A DNA stretch of 64,000 nucleotides from Caldilineaceae bacterium (GTDB lineage Bacteria > Chloroflexota > Anaerolineae > Caldilineales > Caldilineaceae), in the NCBI GenBank assembly GCA_958295845.1, contig OY282376.1, forward strand, positions 1,129,022-1,193,021, written 5' to 3'. The translations under genes were made by a program, and so were the position numbers. This document shows positions 26,641-36,361 of the stretch, in pieces. Under the pieces are notes generated by a model. It worked only from the letters and a program-made list of their open reading frames with translations, was not told where the DNA came from and searched no databases. How positions within the stretch are numbered: position 1 is the first letter of the stretch; each line of letters opens with the position of its first letter.

Positions 26641-28998
26641 CTATTTCATTGCGTTCCAGACCTTCTCCGATGTCACCGGCATGTCGATATGGGTGACGCC
26701 GAAGGGAGACAGCGCGTCGACGACCGCGTTGACCACCGCTGCCGGAGAAGCGATCGAGCCGGCTTCACCGACACCTTTTACGCCCAGCGGGTTGTGCGGG
26801 CAGGGTGTCACCGTACGGTCGGTTTCAAAGGAAGGCATGAAGTGCGCCTTGGGCACGGCATAGTCCAACATTGTACCGCTGAGCAGATTGGCGCCTTCGT
26901 CGTATACCGCCGTCTCATACAGAGACTGCCCGATGCCCTGGGCGATGCCACCGTGTACCTGTCCATCCACAATCATCGGGTTGATAACGTTGCCCACGTC
27001 GTCGACCGCCAGATAGCGCTGCAATGTAACATTACCCGTTTGTGAGCAGACTTCGACTATCGCGATGTGCGTGCCAAAGGGGTAGACGAAGTTGGCCGGA
27101 TCGTAGAAGCTGGTCGCTTCCAGCGCCGGCTCGATCCCCTTGGGCAGGTTGTGGGCCAGGTAGGCCTGCAACGCTACATCGGGCAGAGACTGACTCTGGT
27201 CCGGGGAACCTTTGACAAAGAAATTTCCATCTTCAAACTCGATGTCCTCTTCGGCGGCCTCCAGCAGGTGCGCGGCAATTGTACGCGCTTTGTCCACAAC
27301 CTTCTCTGCCGCGGAAGCGATCGCGCTGCCGCCCGTGGCCGCGCTGCGGCTGCCATATGTGCCCCAGCCGTGCGGCATGGAGCCGGTATCGCCCTCGACC
27401 ACGTCGATATCATCGTAGGGAACACCCAGCGCGCTGGCTACGATCTGCGCGAAGGTGGTCTCGTGGCCCTGACCGTGGCCGGAACAGCCGCTGTAGACCG
27501 TCACTTTGCCGGTGGCGTGGACGCGCACGACCGCGCTTTCCCATTGACCTGCCTGGGCGCCAAGCGAACCAACTACTGCCGACGGCGCCAGACCGCAAGC
27601 CTCGATGTAGGTTGAAAGGCCGAGACCCAGGTACTTGCCCTGTTCTCTGGCCGCGGCCTGCTCTTTGCGGAAGTCGTCGTATCCGATCGCCTCCAGTGCC
27701 TTGTCCAGGGCACCGATGTAGTTGCCGCTATCATACGCAAGCGCAACCTGTGTCTGGTATGGGAAGGCGTCCGGCGAAATGAAATTGCGTCGGCGAATCT
27801 CAGCCGGGTCAAGGCCAGTGACGCGGGCGGCCTCATCCACCAAGCGTTCGACGATGAACGTGGCTTCTGGCCGGCCGGCGCCGCGGTAGGCGTCAACGGG
27901 GACCGTATGGGTAAACACGCCATACACATGGCAATAGATTGCCGGCAGGTCATATTCGCCGGACATGAGCGTGCCGTAGAGATAGGTGGGTACAGCCGGC
28001 GCGAATGTGGACAGGTAGGCGCCCATCGCCGCGTACGTGTCGACCCGAAGACCAATGAATCTGCCGTCCGCGTCGATCGCCATCTCGCCGTGCGTCACGT
28101 GGTCGCGGCCATGCGCGTCAGTGATATAGGTCTCGGTACGCGTTGCTGTCCATTTGACCGGGCGGCCGACCTGCATGGACGCCCAAGAGGCGATAGCTTC
28201 ATCGGCGTAGTGATGAATCTTGCTTCCGAATCCGCCTCCTACCTCCGGCGCGATTACCCGGATCTTATGCTCGGGCAGACCCAGCGAAGCCAGGCTCATC
28301 AGCAGGCGGTGGATGTGGGGATTCTGGGTCGTCATGTAAAGGACCAGCTCGCCGGTGATGTTGTTGTAGTCGGCAAGCGCAGCACGCGGCTCCATCGCAT
28401 TCGGAATCAGGCGGTTGTTGACGATATCCAGGCTGGCGACGTGCGCAGCGTTGGCAAATGCGGCGTCCGTGCTCTCCTTGTCGCCAATCTCCCAGTCGAA
28501 GGCGATATTGTTGGGCGCATCGTCATGCACGAGCGGCGCGCCGTCCGCAGTCGCCTTCTTGGGGTCCGCGACTCCGTCGCGCGGTTCGTAATCAACATAG
28601 ATCAATTCAAGCGCGTCGTGCGCCGTGTATTGGTCTTCGGCGACAACGATCGCTACTCCGTCACCGACGTAGCGCGTCGTGTCCTTCGCCAGCATGTAGT
28701 GTTCGGGCGTCTTCAATCCCGGCAGCAGCCAGCCGACCGGTACGCCCCCGGGAACGCCGCTCGCTTCGATGTCCTTGGCCGTGTAGACGCCCAGCACGCC
28801 ATCCAAGGCCTCGGCTTCGCTTGTGTCGATGCTGTTAATCCCGGCGTGGGCATAGTCGCTTCGCAATATCGTGCAGTAGACCATGCCTGCCAGCTGCAAA
28901 TCATCCGTGTATTTGGCCCGGCCGGTAATCAGCTCGGGATCCTCTCGTCGGCGGATGGATGAACCGAATCCAGCCGCGCCGTTGCTTTCACCTGCCAT
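26641..28998 (-). CDS. coxL: Form II CoxL-like molybdopterin-binding large subunit
   Basis: A 785-residue catalytic subunit of the xanthine dehydrogenase family. [10 protein letters not shown] at 251-260 contacts the molybdenum cofactor, and the base Glu is Glu745 in GVGEAGS. The active-site loop reads AYRGAGR at 370-376, the form II signature, not the AYXCSFR of true form I CO dehydrogenase with its copper-binding Cys. CO oxidation should therefore not be assumed; many form II enzymes have unknown or other substrates. It is followed by coxM and preceded by coxS 15 bases upstream. Confidence 0.93.
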   Translation of the reverse strand: MAGESNGAAGFGSSIRRREDPELITGRAKYTDDLQLAGMVYCTILRSDYAHAGINSIDTSEAEALDGVLGVYTAKDIEASGVPGGVPVGWLLPGLKTPEHYMLAKDTTRYVGDGVAIVVAEDQYTAHDALELIYVDYEPRDGVADPKKATADGAPLVHDDAPNNIAFDWEIGDKESTDAAFANAAHVASLDIVNNRLIPNAMEPRAALADYNNITGELVLYMTTQNPHIHRLLMSLASLGLPEHKIRVIAPEVGGGFGSKIHHYADEAIASWASMQVGRPVKWTATRTETYITDAHGRDHVTHGEMAIDADGRFIGLRVDTYAAMGAYLSTFAPAVPTYLYGTLMSGEYDLPAIYCHVYGVFTHTVPVDAYRGAGRPEATFIVERLVDEAARVTGLDPAEIRRRNFISPDAFPYQTQVALAYDSGNYIGALDKALEAIGYDDFRKEQAAAREQGKYLGLGLSTYIEACGLAPSAVVGSLGAQAGQWESAVVRVHATGKVTVYSGCSGHGQGHETTFAQIVASALGVPYDDIDVVEGDTGSMPHGWGTYGSRSAATGGSAIASAAEKVVDKARTIAAHLLEAAEEDIEFEDGNFFVKGSPDQSQSLPDVALQAYLAHNLPKGIEPALEATSFYDPANFVYPFGTHIAIVEVCSQTGNVTLQRYLAVDDVGNVINPMIVDGQVHGGIAQGIGQSLYETAVYDEGANLLSGTMLDYAVPKAHFMPSFETDRTVTPCPHNPLGVKGVGEAGSIASPAAVVNAVVDALSPFGVTHIDMPVTSEKVWNAMK

Positions 28999-29013
28999 AT
29001 TTCAGTTCCTCCC

Positions 29014-29481
29014 TTAGCCGTTCATCGTCTCGGCGGCAGTTTGCACCGCGCGTACGATATTGTGATATCCGGTACAGCGGCACAGATTCCCCTCCAGACC
29101 GTGGCGAATCTCATCTTCGCTCGGCTGCGGGTTCGTGCTCAGAAGGTCGACGCAGGAGATAATCATGCCCGGCGTGCAGAAGCCGCACTGCAGTCCATGG
29201 TTGTCCCAGAAGGCCTGCTGCATTGGATGATATTCCCCGTTGGCCAAGCCCTCGATCGTCGTAATCTCGCTGCCGTCTGCCTGGACCGCCAGCACCGTGC
29301 ATGACTTGACCGCCTGTCCATCGAGCAAAATCGTGCATGACCCGCACTGGCTCGTGTCGCAGCCGATCTTCGTGCCGGTCAGCCCCAGTTCTTCACGCAG
29401 CAAATGCGCGAGAAGCAGCCTTGGCTCAACCTCCTCACTGACGCTTGCGCCATTGACCTCCAGTTCGATGGATATACCCAT
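29014..29481 (-). CDS. coxS: Cox/Xdh-type 2Fe-2S small subunit
   Basis: A 155-residue protein with two 2Fe-2S centres: plant-type ferredoxin Cys41, 46, 49, 61 and the alpha-helical domain Cys99, 102, 134, 136 in CGFCTPGM and CRCTGYHN. It relays electrons from the molybdenum site of CoxL to the FAD of CoxM. All eight ligands are present. It is immediately upstream of coxL. Confidence 0.95.
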   Translation of the reverse strand: MGISIELEVNGASVSEEVEPRLLLAHLLREELGLTGTKIGCDTSQCGSCTILLDGQAVKSCTVLAVQADGSEITTIEGLANGEYHPMQQAFWDNHGLQCGFCTPGMIISCVDLLSTNPQPSEDEIRHGLEGNLCRCTGYHNIVRAVQTAAETMNG

Positions 29482-29520
29482 AGAGCTTCCTCCCCTTTTG
29501 GAGTTTTGAAGAATTACAAA

Positions 29521-30276
29521 CTATTTTGCTTTGCCGAAAAGTTGCCGCCACATCCAAACTAGGGCGGCGAAACCAGCCAGCATGTAGAGGACCTTGCGCC
29601 CGCTGCTGTCGACATTGATCTCTTTGGCAAGGTCTGATACTACATCTCTGGCCACATTGATTCCTACTTCCATTGTCGAGGGCGTAGCCACTTCAGGTTC
29701 AGGCGTAGCACCGGCCGAGCCTTCCTGTGGAGCCGGACTATGCGCACCGCCGCCACCACCTGATTCAGAAGCTGCTGCCGTGCCATTCGAGGGCGCAACT
29801 GCATCCCCCGTCTCAGCTTCCTGCGGGGCAGGCTGAAGCCGCGCGGCAATGATACTCTCAAGCGACTGCAGTCCCTGTCGGGTCAGCGATCGCGCCGTGC
29901 TATCAACCAAACGCTGACCGACACTGGCGATACGCCCGCTCAACTGCGCGTCGCCGTCATAGTGCAGCGTTGTCGGCGCGTCGCCTTCCAGGCGCAGTGT
30001 CCCCACGCCCTTTACATAACCGGGCCGTCCCTGTCCGGCAATCTCCATCCGGTAGCCATTGGGAGGATCGATCTCATCCAATGTGACCTTCCCGTTGAAA
30101 CTGCCCTGGACCGGCCCCACGCGAATGCTGATCTCGCCGCTGAATTCGTTCTCGGCAGTCTTATCCAAGCGTCGGCAGCCGGGCAGGATCCGTGAAAGCA
30201 CGTCTGGATCCAGCAACGCTTCAAAAACATCGCTTTTGGGAGCGTCAAAACTGTGTGTGCCCGCCAATTTGACCAT
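29521..30276 (-). CDS. coxG: CoxG-like membrane-anchoring SRPBCC protein
   Basis: A 251-residue protein: an SRPBCC (CoxG) domain over about residues 1-150 (DPDVLSRILPGC, VGPVQGSF), an Ala/Glu/Gly/Pro linker at ~150-205, and a C-terminal hydrophobic anchor near 227-246. CoxG is known to help recruit the CO dehydrogenase-type enzyme to the membrane and to feed electrons to quinone. It is the first gene of the cox set. The ATG has only a weak AGAAAGAG upstream. Confidence 0.88.
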   Translation of the reverse strand: MVKLAGTHSFDAPKSDVFEALLDPDVLSRILPGCRRLDKTAENEFSGEISIRVGPVQGSFNGKVTLDEIDPPNGYRMEIAGQGRPGYVKGVGTLRLEGDAPTTLHYDGDAQLSGRIASVGQRLVDSTARSLTRQGLQSLESIIAARLQPAPQEAETGDAVAPSNGTAAASESGGGGGAHSPAPQEGSAGATPEPEVATPSTMEVGINVARDVVSDLAKEINVDSSGRKVLYMLAGFAALVWMWRQLFGKAK

Positions 30277-30547
30277 GTTAGTCAGTGCTCTTTCTTGGTA
30301 TCGGTTTCCCTTAACTGAACAATCGCACTTTTAGGGGGTTTGAAATCCGAGCCGAACCAGAAGCTCGTCCTTCAAACTGTGTTTAGGGTCGATGGTAAAC
30401 CGTTGCCGAAAATTCCGCCGACATGGGTTCCGGCATGGCAATGAGGATTCGGAGATTCCATTAAGGATATGATGCGCGAGATTATAGCCTACCGTCTGCA
30501 TGAGGGCAAACAATGCCAATCCGACATGTGCGCTGAATCTGGTGATT

Positions 30548-31102
30548 CTACCCCTCCCGCGTGTTGATTACTACAGTTCCTGCCAACAGGTCATGGACGC
30601 TCTGACCCCTCGGCGACAGCGCAGCAGTCAGTATGTAAGTCAGTATCAAGATGCCAACAACTGCGTATTGTAATGAGAGTTGATTTGGTATACCCTCTGG
30701 CGAGTTGGCCCAAACCAAAAAGAAGTGGTTCACTTCAAACGGGATCAACATGACCACAGTGCGTACCAGTGCCCGCCTGGCGCCAACCGGACCCCCGTGC
30801 ACCGGCTCCAAGCGCAAACCCAGCCAGCGCATCATCAGCGTCGCCTGCGCCGAGGATCCCAGCGTGCCCGTGTAATAAAGGATTAGAGGCAGGTCGACCG
30901 TTCCCAGCAACCACAGGTGATAGACGCCTTTTGATATCCCGGACCCACTCAACACACTTTGCACCAATGGGTTCAGTCTCAGCACGATGAGCACACCCTG
31001 CAGCAGCAGCAAGCCGGCAAACAGCAGAATGACTTCCGCGCAGTAGCTGAAAGCCCTTCTGCCAATTGACGCGTTGCGGCGCTGAGAGACGGTGGTCGCC
31101 AC
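30548..31102 (-). CDS. RDD family membrane protein
   Basis: A 184-residue protein with four or so hydrophobic segments and the RDD-family C-terminal SPRGQSVHDLLAGTVVI. The family has no general function; some members are thought to be ion exchangers. The GTG start is preceded by AAGGAGAGC. It is separated from coxG by 271 bases in which I see no gene, so membership of the cox transcript is uncertain. Confidence 0.85.
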   Translation of the reverse strand: MATTVSQRRNASIGRRAFSYCAEVILLFAGLLLLQGVLIVLRLNPLVQSVLSGSGISKGVYHLWLLGTVDLPLILYYTGTLGSSAQATLMMRWLGLRLEPVHGGPVGARRALVRTVVMLIPFEVNHFFLVWANSPEGIPNQLSLQYAVVGILILTYILTAALSPRGQSVHDLLAGTVVINTREG

Positions 31103-31245
31103 TTGGGCTCTCCTTGTCTGTAAGGTCAGAAATCAGTATAGTCCTGAGGAACGCCCCTCCTGAATGTGGGGCCGCTACACTATGACTGAAGCAGATTACA
31201 TCGGCAAATTTCAGCCTCCCCACCATATCACAAGTGGAGAAACCA

Positions 31246-32403
31246 ATGCGCATATCCTCGATCAAAGCCTTCGCCCTCAAAATACCCCCCGCCAGCGTCA
31301 GTTCAGGAGCGCGCAGCGACCCAATCGAGACCTACGGTGACTATACAATTGCCGCCGATTCCTGGACTTCGATCTACTCCCGCAACCATGAGACCTGCCT
31401 GGTGCGCCTCGAGACCGACGACGGTCTGGTCGGCTGGGGAGAAGGGCAGGCGCCGGTCGCGCCCCGCGCTACAGCCGCCATCGTGGAGGAACTATGCGCG
31501 CCCGTTCTCCTCGACAAAGACCCCTTCGATGTGGAATATCTCTGGTACCGCCTCTACAGCGCCATGCGAGAGAGAGGCCATATAACCGGCTTCTACGTAG
31601 ACGCGCTGGCTGCCGTCGACCTGGCTCTATACGACCTTTTGGGAAAGGCACTGAACAAGCCGGCCTACAAGCTTCTCGGCGGTAGCTTTCGTCCCGACGT
31701 GCAGGTCTACGCCGGCATGGGCGGCACAGAGCCCAATGCAGCCGTCGCCAGCGCCACCGCACTGCTCGCCGCAGGCTACCGCGCCCTCAAATTGCACCTG
31801 CGCATGCCCAATCCGCAGATTCTTGCAGTCGTAGAAGCGGTGCGTCAAGCAGCGGGGCCTGAAGTCGAGTTACTCGTCGATGTGCACGGCACCCGCGATG
31901 TGTCGGGTGCAATTGAACTGGGGAGGGGTTTGGAAGTTTTAGGGGTTCGCTGGCTTGAGGCCCCCTGCCAGCCTGAGGACATCCGCGGTCAGGCCGAGAT
32001 CGCCCGCGCCCTGGCAATGCAGGTAGCCACCGGCGAGTGGCTGCGCACCGTCTGGGAGTGGCGCGACTGGATTGCGCTGCGCGGCTTCGACGTCGCCATG
32101 CCCGACATCGCCCGCACCGGCCTCTCCGAAGGCAAGCGTATCGCCGCGCTCTGCGACAGCTTCAATCTGCCCATTGCCCCCCATGTCGGCGGCGGCGGGA
32201 TCCTGTCCGTGGCCGCTACCATCCACTACTCGCTGGCAATTCCCAACTTCCAGATCATGGAACACAGCCACGAGTCTCTCGCCTGGAAGGGTACCATCGC
32301 ACGATCTTACCCGGTCCCGCAGGACGGCCGTTTTGCCGCGCCCCAGGAACCAGGCCTGGGTGTCACGATCGACGAAGACGCGGTGGCCCGCTATTCAAAC
32401 TGA
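31246..32403 (+). CDS. Mandelate racemase/muconate lactonizing enzyme family protein
   Basis: Enolase-superfamily enzyme of 385 residues. The barrel has ALKLHL with the general base Lys, the three metal-ligand positions in LLVDVHG, WLEAPCQ and ATGEW, and APHVGGGG near the C-terminus with a candidate catalytic His. Such enzymes abstract a proton alpha to a carboxylate, often as sugar-acid dehydratases or racemases; the exact substrate cannot be read. The ATG at 31246 follows GTGGAG; an in-frame GTG at 31234 lies over that ribosome binding site. It opens a plus-strand sugar-acid-like cassette. The 240 bases after it hold a short inverted repeat (CCTTGC/GCAAGG, 32587-32610). Confidence 0.9.
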   Translation: MRISSIKAFALKIPPASVSSGARSDPIETYGDYTIAADSWTSIYSRNHETCLVRLETDDGLVGWGEGQAPVAPRATAAIVEELCAPVLLDKDPFDVEYLWYRLYSAMRERGHITGFYVDALAAVDLALYDLLGKALNKPAYKLLGGSFRPDVQVYAGMGGTEPNAAVASATALLAAGYRALKLHLRMPNPQILAVVEAVRQAAGPEVELLVDVHGTRDVSGAIELGRGLEVLGVRWLEAPCQPEDIRGQAEIARALAMQVATGEWLRTVWEWRDWIALRGFDVAMPDIARTGLSEGKRIAALCDSFNLPIAPHVGGGGILSVAATIHYSLAIPNFQIMEHSHESLAWKGTIARSYPVPQDGRFAAPQEPGLGVTIDEDAVARYSN

Positions 32404-32643
32404 TCAGGCTGATAAAGCTGTCTAGCCGGCTGCACAATAGCAATAGAGAGAGGCAGAATGTACGCGTTTATGTCAACCCAATCCAACTGACAGGGAGTTC
32501 TTGAATCCATTCTGTCTGCGTGTGTAACGAACTACCTGGGTACGCTAAATATAGTGAGTCCGCATAACATATATATACAACTCAACCCTTGCTGGCACCT
32601 GCAGGCAAGGACAGACAATTGAGTACCGGCGTAGCCCCCGTGC

Positions 32644-33123
32644 TCATGCCCCCAGCGCCGCACGGATATCCTCCAGGTGCCCAACCTCATGGGCGTGGAT
32701 AGTCTCGTAATACTGGGCTACCGTGATCTCACCCCGTGACGCGTGCCGGCCCCTCAGTTCCCACTCGTCGTCGCCGAGAGATTCCATCACCTCCAGCGTC
32801 TTGGCGCGGGTAGAAACCGCGTTAGCCATCAGTTCTTCAGGCGAAACATCACCTGCCCGCCGGATTAAGCCGGCGTTCCAGCGCTCCAGGTCGAAATCCT
32901 CCGGTACTGTCTCCTCGCCTTTGCGAATCCTATGGACATGGATGCTCATGCCCCGTTCGCTCTCGACCAGATGCGCGAGAACCGTGGCAACCGTCCAGGT
33001 CTCACCCTCGGCAAAAACCGTCGCTTGCCACTGCTCCGGCGCGAGGCCTTTGAGGAGCTCGAACAGCGCCTCGCGGGACTCGCTAAGCTTCCCTTTCCAC
33101 TGCGCGCTTCGTTCTGCGGACAT
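32644..33123 (-). CDS. DinB family metal-dependent protein
   Basis: A 159-residue four-helix bundle protein of the DinB/YfiT superfamily. Candidate metal ligands are the His in VLAHLVESE and the two in IHAHEVGHLED near the C-terminus. Members include thiol-dependent transferases and many of unknown role. It is on the opposite strand to its neighbours and shares a divergent 177 base region with the cupin gene. Confidence 0.82.
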   Translation of the reverse strand: MSAERSAQWKGKLSESREALFELLKGLAPEQWQATVFAEGETWTVATVLAHLVESERGMSIHVHRIRKGEETVPEDFDLERWNAGLIRRAGDVSPEELMANAVSTRAKTLEVMESLGDDEWELRGRHASRGEITVAQYYETIHAHEVGHLEDIRAALGA

Positions 33124-33300
33124 CTCTCATTCTCCACTGGTATAGAAGGGGCACTATTTCGTGTCTCCAAGTCATCACTATGGTATACTTGCATGGCAAA
33201 ATCCACCGTAGTTGCCAAACCTCCGAACTGGAACGACCTCATCTGTTGGACTCTTCCAGCTTCCGCCGCCCGAAGAGCCCTTCTCACAGGAGCATTGACA

Positions 33301-33699
33301 ATGAAAGGTAAGTTTATCACTGCCTCGACAATGGAGCGAGATCAAATGGATTGGGGCGTAATGGGCTGGGCGAGCCGCCCCGCCACCACAGCCGCCCGCG
33401 ATCTGGTCGTTATCGAGGTGACGCTGGAAACCGGACAGGGCCATGCCTTTCACAAACACCCTGATCAGGAGGAAGTAATCTACGTCATAGACGGCACAGT
33501 TGAGCAGTGGATCGAGCAGGAGAAGCAGCAACTCTCCGCCGGCGATTCTGCATTCATCGGCGCCGACGTCGTCCACGCCTCCTACAACGACTCCGGCAGC
33601 CCCGCCAAACTGCTTGCCATTCTCGGCCCCTGTATCGGTGAGGAAGGCTACGCACTCGTCGAGGTAATCGAAGAGGAGCCTTGGCGTTCGCTGCGCTGA
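33301..33699 (+). CDS. Cupin domain protein
   Basis: Single-domain cupin of 132 residues. HKHPDQEEVIYVIDG matches cupin motif 1 with two His and a Glu, and GDSAFIGADVVH matches motif 2 with the last metal-binding His. Small cupins of this type are isomerases, dioxygenases or sugar-binding proteins; function is open. The frame is open far upstream, but AGGAG nine bases before the ATG at 33301 and the family length fix the start. It is 52 bases before the oxidoreductase gene and probably co-transcribed. Confidence 0.88.
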   Translation: MKGKFITASTMERDQMDWGVMGWASRPATTAARDLVVIEVTLETGQGHAFHKHPDQEEVIYVIDGTVEQWIEQEKQQLSAGDSAFIGADVVHASYNDSGSPAKLLAILGPCIGEEGYALVEVIEEEPWRSLR

Positions 33700-33751
33700 A
33701 GCCCTTCAACCAATTCATTAACAGACGGACCACGCAGACAGGATTCTCCTC

Positions 33752-34843
33752 ATGACCAAAAAGTACCGCATGATTCAGGTCGGGACTGGCGGACAGGGCA
33801 ACGGCTGGTGCTCCCGGTTCCTGCCACCCAATATCGCCGACGGCCGCATCGAAGTGGTCGCCGCCGTGGACGTAAACCCCGATGTCCATATTAACGCCCA
33901 GCAGCATCTCGGTCTGAAGCCCGAAAAATGCTACACTGACATCGAGCGCGCCTTCGACGAAAACCCGGCCGACTTCTGTTCCATCGTCGTGCCTCCCAAC
34001 TTTCACGAATCGGTCGTTGATGTCGCCCTCGCCCACGACATGCACATAATCTCGGAAAAACCGATCGCCGATACCCTCGAAGGCTCAGTGCGCATCGCCG
34101 CCAAAGTGAAGCGGGCAGGCAAAAAGATGGGCGTGACCATGAGCCATCGATTCGACCAGGACAAGACAACCCTGCGCCGCGAACTGCGTTCAGGGCGGGC
34201 CGGCACCATCGATTACATCGTCTGCCGTTTTACCTGCGGACTACGCAACTTCGGCGACTGGGGCGCCAGCTTTCGCCACACCATGGAAGAGACCCTCATG
34301 ATCGAGGGGTCCGTTCACCACCTCGACATTGTCGCCGACCTGGCCGACTCCAAATGCGATACGCTCTACGCCCAGACCTGGAACCCAACCTGGGGAGAGT
34401 ACAATACCGGCTCCCAGGGCCACGTCATGATGACCTTCGAGAACGGAACGCGCGCCTTCTACGAAGGGGCTAAGACCAACGCCAGCGGCTTCAACGGCTG
34501 GGCCCAAGAGTATTTCCGCGCCGAATGTGAACATGAGACCCTGATCATGGACTGCCGCCGTATCGAACGCTTCCCCTACCAGCCGAGGCTGTACAGCCGC
34601 GAAGGCCAGGGCGAGGAAGTCCAACTCATGGAGCAGGCCAAGTGGAGAAACGAGTGGCTCATCGCCCAGTTTCTGGATTGGCTGGACGGCGGGCCGCCTA
34701 TGGAGACCAATGTCGAGGCCAACCTGCAGTCGGTTGCACTGATCTTCGCCGCTATCCAGAGCAGCCACACCGGCCAACCGGTAAAGGTACAGGAGTTCCT
34801 GCGCCAAGCCCAGGAGGAGGAAGAGAGGGCCCACGCAGCCTGA
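33752..34843 (+). CDS. Gfo/Idh/MocA family oxidoreductase
   Basis: A 363-residue NAD(P)-dependent dehydrogenase. The Rossmann motif VGTGGQGNGW is at residues ~10-19, EKPIADT carries the family Lys, and VHHLDIVADL has the His of the catalytic region. These enzymes oxidise or reduce sugars and cyclitols at a hydroxyl. The neighbourhood (enolase superfamily enzyme, cupin, TIM barrel protein) suggests degradation of a sugar or sugar acid; the substrate is unknown. Confidence 0.9.
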   Translation: MTKKYRMIQVGTGGQGNGWCSRFLPPNIADGRIEVVAAVDVNPDVHINAQQHLGLKPEKCYTDIERAFDENPADFCSIVVPPNFHESVVDVALAHDMHIISEKPIADTLEGSVRIAAKVKRAGKKMGVTMSHRFDQDKTTLRRELRSGRAGTIDYIVCRFTCGLRNFGDWGASFRHTMEETLMIEGSVHHLDIVADLADSKCDTLYAQTWNPTWGEYNTGSQGHVMMTFENGTRAFYEGAKTNASGFNGWAQEYFRAECEHETLIMDCRRIERFPYQPRLYSREGQGEEVQLMEQAKWRNEWLIAQFLDWLDGGPPMETNVEANLQSVALIFAAIQSSHTGQPVKVQEFLRQAQEEEERAHAA

Positions 34844-35071
34844 TATAGCGAATCACACGGCAGGGACCAAGATGAGGGGCGGGTAGTCTCTTTCGCCTTA
34901 CTTCACGCCGTTTCATCTGTTTTGCCGTTCTCTCTCTTGGAAATAGGCTCCCATCCGCAAGACTGAGCCGCGGGAATCACGCGAGTCACATTGAGCAGTC
35001 TTTAACGCGCAATTCGAACCAGTTTCCCCACCGCCAGAGGCCCAGTTTTCTAACTTCACAGGAGGAATGCC

Positions 35072-36292
35072 ATGTCCGGGACAGTTCTTCTCGTCGGCGC
35101 GCTGGATACCAAGGGCGCTGAGTACGCGTTCGTCAAGGATCTGATTGAAGCTTCCGGTCTGCAGACGCTCGTTGCTGATTTTGGCGTGATGGGCCAGCCG
35201 GCCTTCGAGCCCGATGTCAGCCGCGCGGATGTTGCCATCGCCGGCGGCAGCAATCTGGCCTATCTGGCCTCCGGTACGCGCAAAGATGAAGCGATGCGGA
35301 CAATGGCTCAGGGGCTGGCCTCCGTCGTGGAAAGCCTCTACAGCGAAGGCCGTTTCGACGGCATTTTGGGGATGGGTGGCAGCGGCGGCACATCTATTGC
35401 CACCACAGCTATGCGTACGCTGCCCGTCGGCGTGCCGAAAGTGATGGTATCCACCGTCGGCGGCGGCGATGTAAGCGCTTATGCCGGCAGCAAGGACATC
35501 ACTTTCATGCCGTCGGTCGTCGACGTGGCCGGCATCAACCGCCTTAGCCGTGCAATCTATGCCAATGCAGCCGGCGCCATCGCCGGCATGGTGAAGACCG
35601 AAGCCGAGGCCACCGTCGACGAGCGACCGCTCATTGCCGCCTCCATGTTCGGCAACACCACCGCCGCCGTCGACCACGCCCGCGGCCTGCTGGAGGCCGA
35701 AGGTTACGAAGTTCTCGTCTTCCACGCCACCGGCAGCGGCGGCCGCACGATGGAAGACCTGATTCGCGACGGCTACATCGCCGCCTGTCTCGACATGACC
35801 ACCACCGAGCTGGCCGACGAGATCTGCGATGGCGTCTTCAGCGCAGGGCCGGACCGCGTCCAGGCTGCGCCCAGGCACGGCGTCCCCACCGTCATCGTTC
35901 CCGGCTGCGTAGATATGGCCAACTTCGGCGGCATCGAAACCGTGCCCGAACACTACCGCGAGCGCAACCTCTACCAGTGGAACCCGGAGGTTACTCTCAT
36001 GCGTACCAACGAGGCGGAGAACCGGCAAATGGGGGCAATGCTTGCCGCGGCCGCCAACGCGGGTCAGGCCGGAAAGGTCTCAGTGCTGATTCCCCTCGGA
36101 GGCGTCTCCATGCTGGACAGCGAAGACGATCGCTTCTGGGACCCAGACGCTGATCAGGCCTGCTACGACGCCCTCAAAAACGATTTGCGCGCCGACATCC
36201 CACTGATCGAGTCGAACGCCAATATCAATGACCCTGAGTTTGCCGAGAGCGCGGTCTCTCTGTTGCTGGAGATGCTGCAGGCGGAATCCTAG
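35072..36292 (+). CDS. Tm-1-like ATP-binding domain protein (UPF0261)
   Basis: A 406-residue protein of the UPF0261 family. Landmarks are VGALDTKGAEYAF at the N-terminus, GMGGSGGTSIATTAM, a VVDVAG segment and PGCVDMANFGG. The tomato Tm-1 resistance protein and fungal relatives fuse this domain to a C-terminal TIM barrel; here the barrel is a separate gene 69 bases downstream. A consensus AGGAGG precedes the ATG. The bacterial function is not established. The 228 base gap upstream shows no named element. Confidence 0.92.
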   Translation: MSGTVLLVGALDTKGAEYAFVKDLIEASGLQTLVADFGVMGQPAFEPDVSRADVAIAGGSNLAYLASGTRKDEAMRTMAQGLASVVESLYSEGRFDGILGMGGSGGTSIATTAMRTLPVGVPKVMVSTVGGGDVSAYAGSKDITFMPSVVDVAGINRLSRAIYANAAGAIAGMVKTEAEATVDERPLIAASMFGNTTAAVDHARGLLEAEGYEVLVFHATGSGGRTMEDLIRDGYIAACLDMTTTELADEICDGVFSAGPDRVQAAPRHGVPTVIVPGCVDMANFGGIETVPEHYRERNLYQWNPEVTLMRTNEAENRQMGAMLAAAANAGQAGKVSVLIPLGGVSMLDSEDDRFWDPDADQACYDALKNDLRADIPLIESNANINDPEFAESAVSLLLEMLQAES

Positions 36293-36361
36293 CCAGTCTC
36301 CCAATTCCACGCCGTTCTCGCTACCAGAAAAGCTCGACGAAACGACCAAGGAGCATTCCCT

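Noticed and set aside
27907..28962. Long antisense open frame (351 codons) inside coxL
   Set aside because: It is a shadow of the GC-rich coxL gene; the sense protein has all family motifs and the antisense product has none.
30331..30519. 62-codon minus-strand frame between coxG and the RDD gene
   Set aside because: No ribosome binding site, motif or overlap with neighbours; likely chance.
34913..36028. Antisense open frame of 371 codons over the UPF0261 gene
   Set aside because: Low-complexity Gly/Ala/His composition typical of an antisense shadow; the sense gene is clear.
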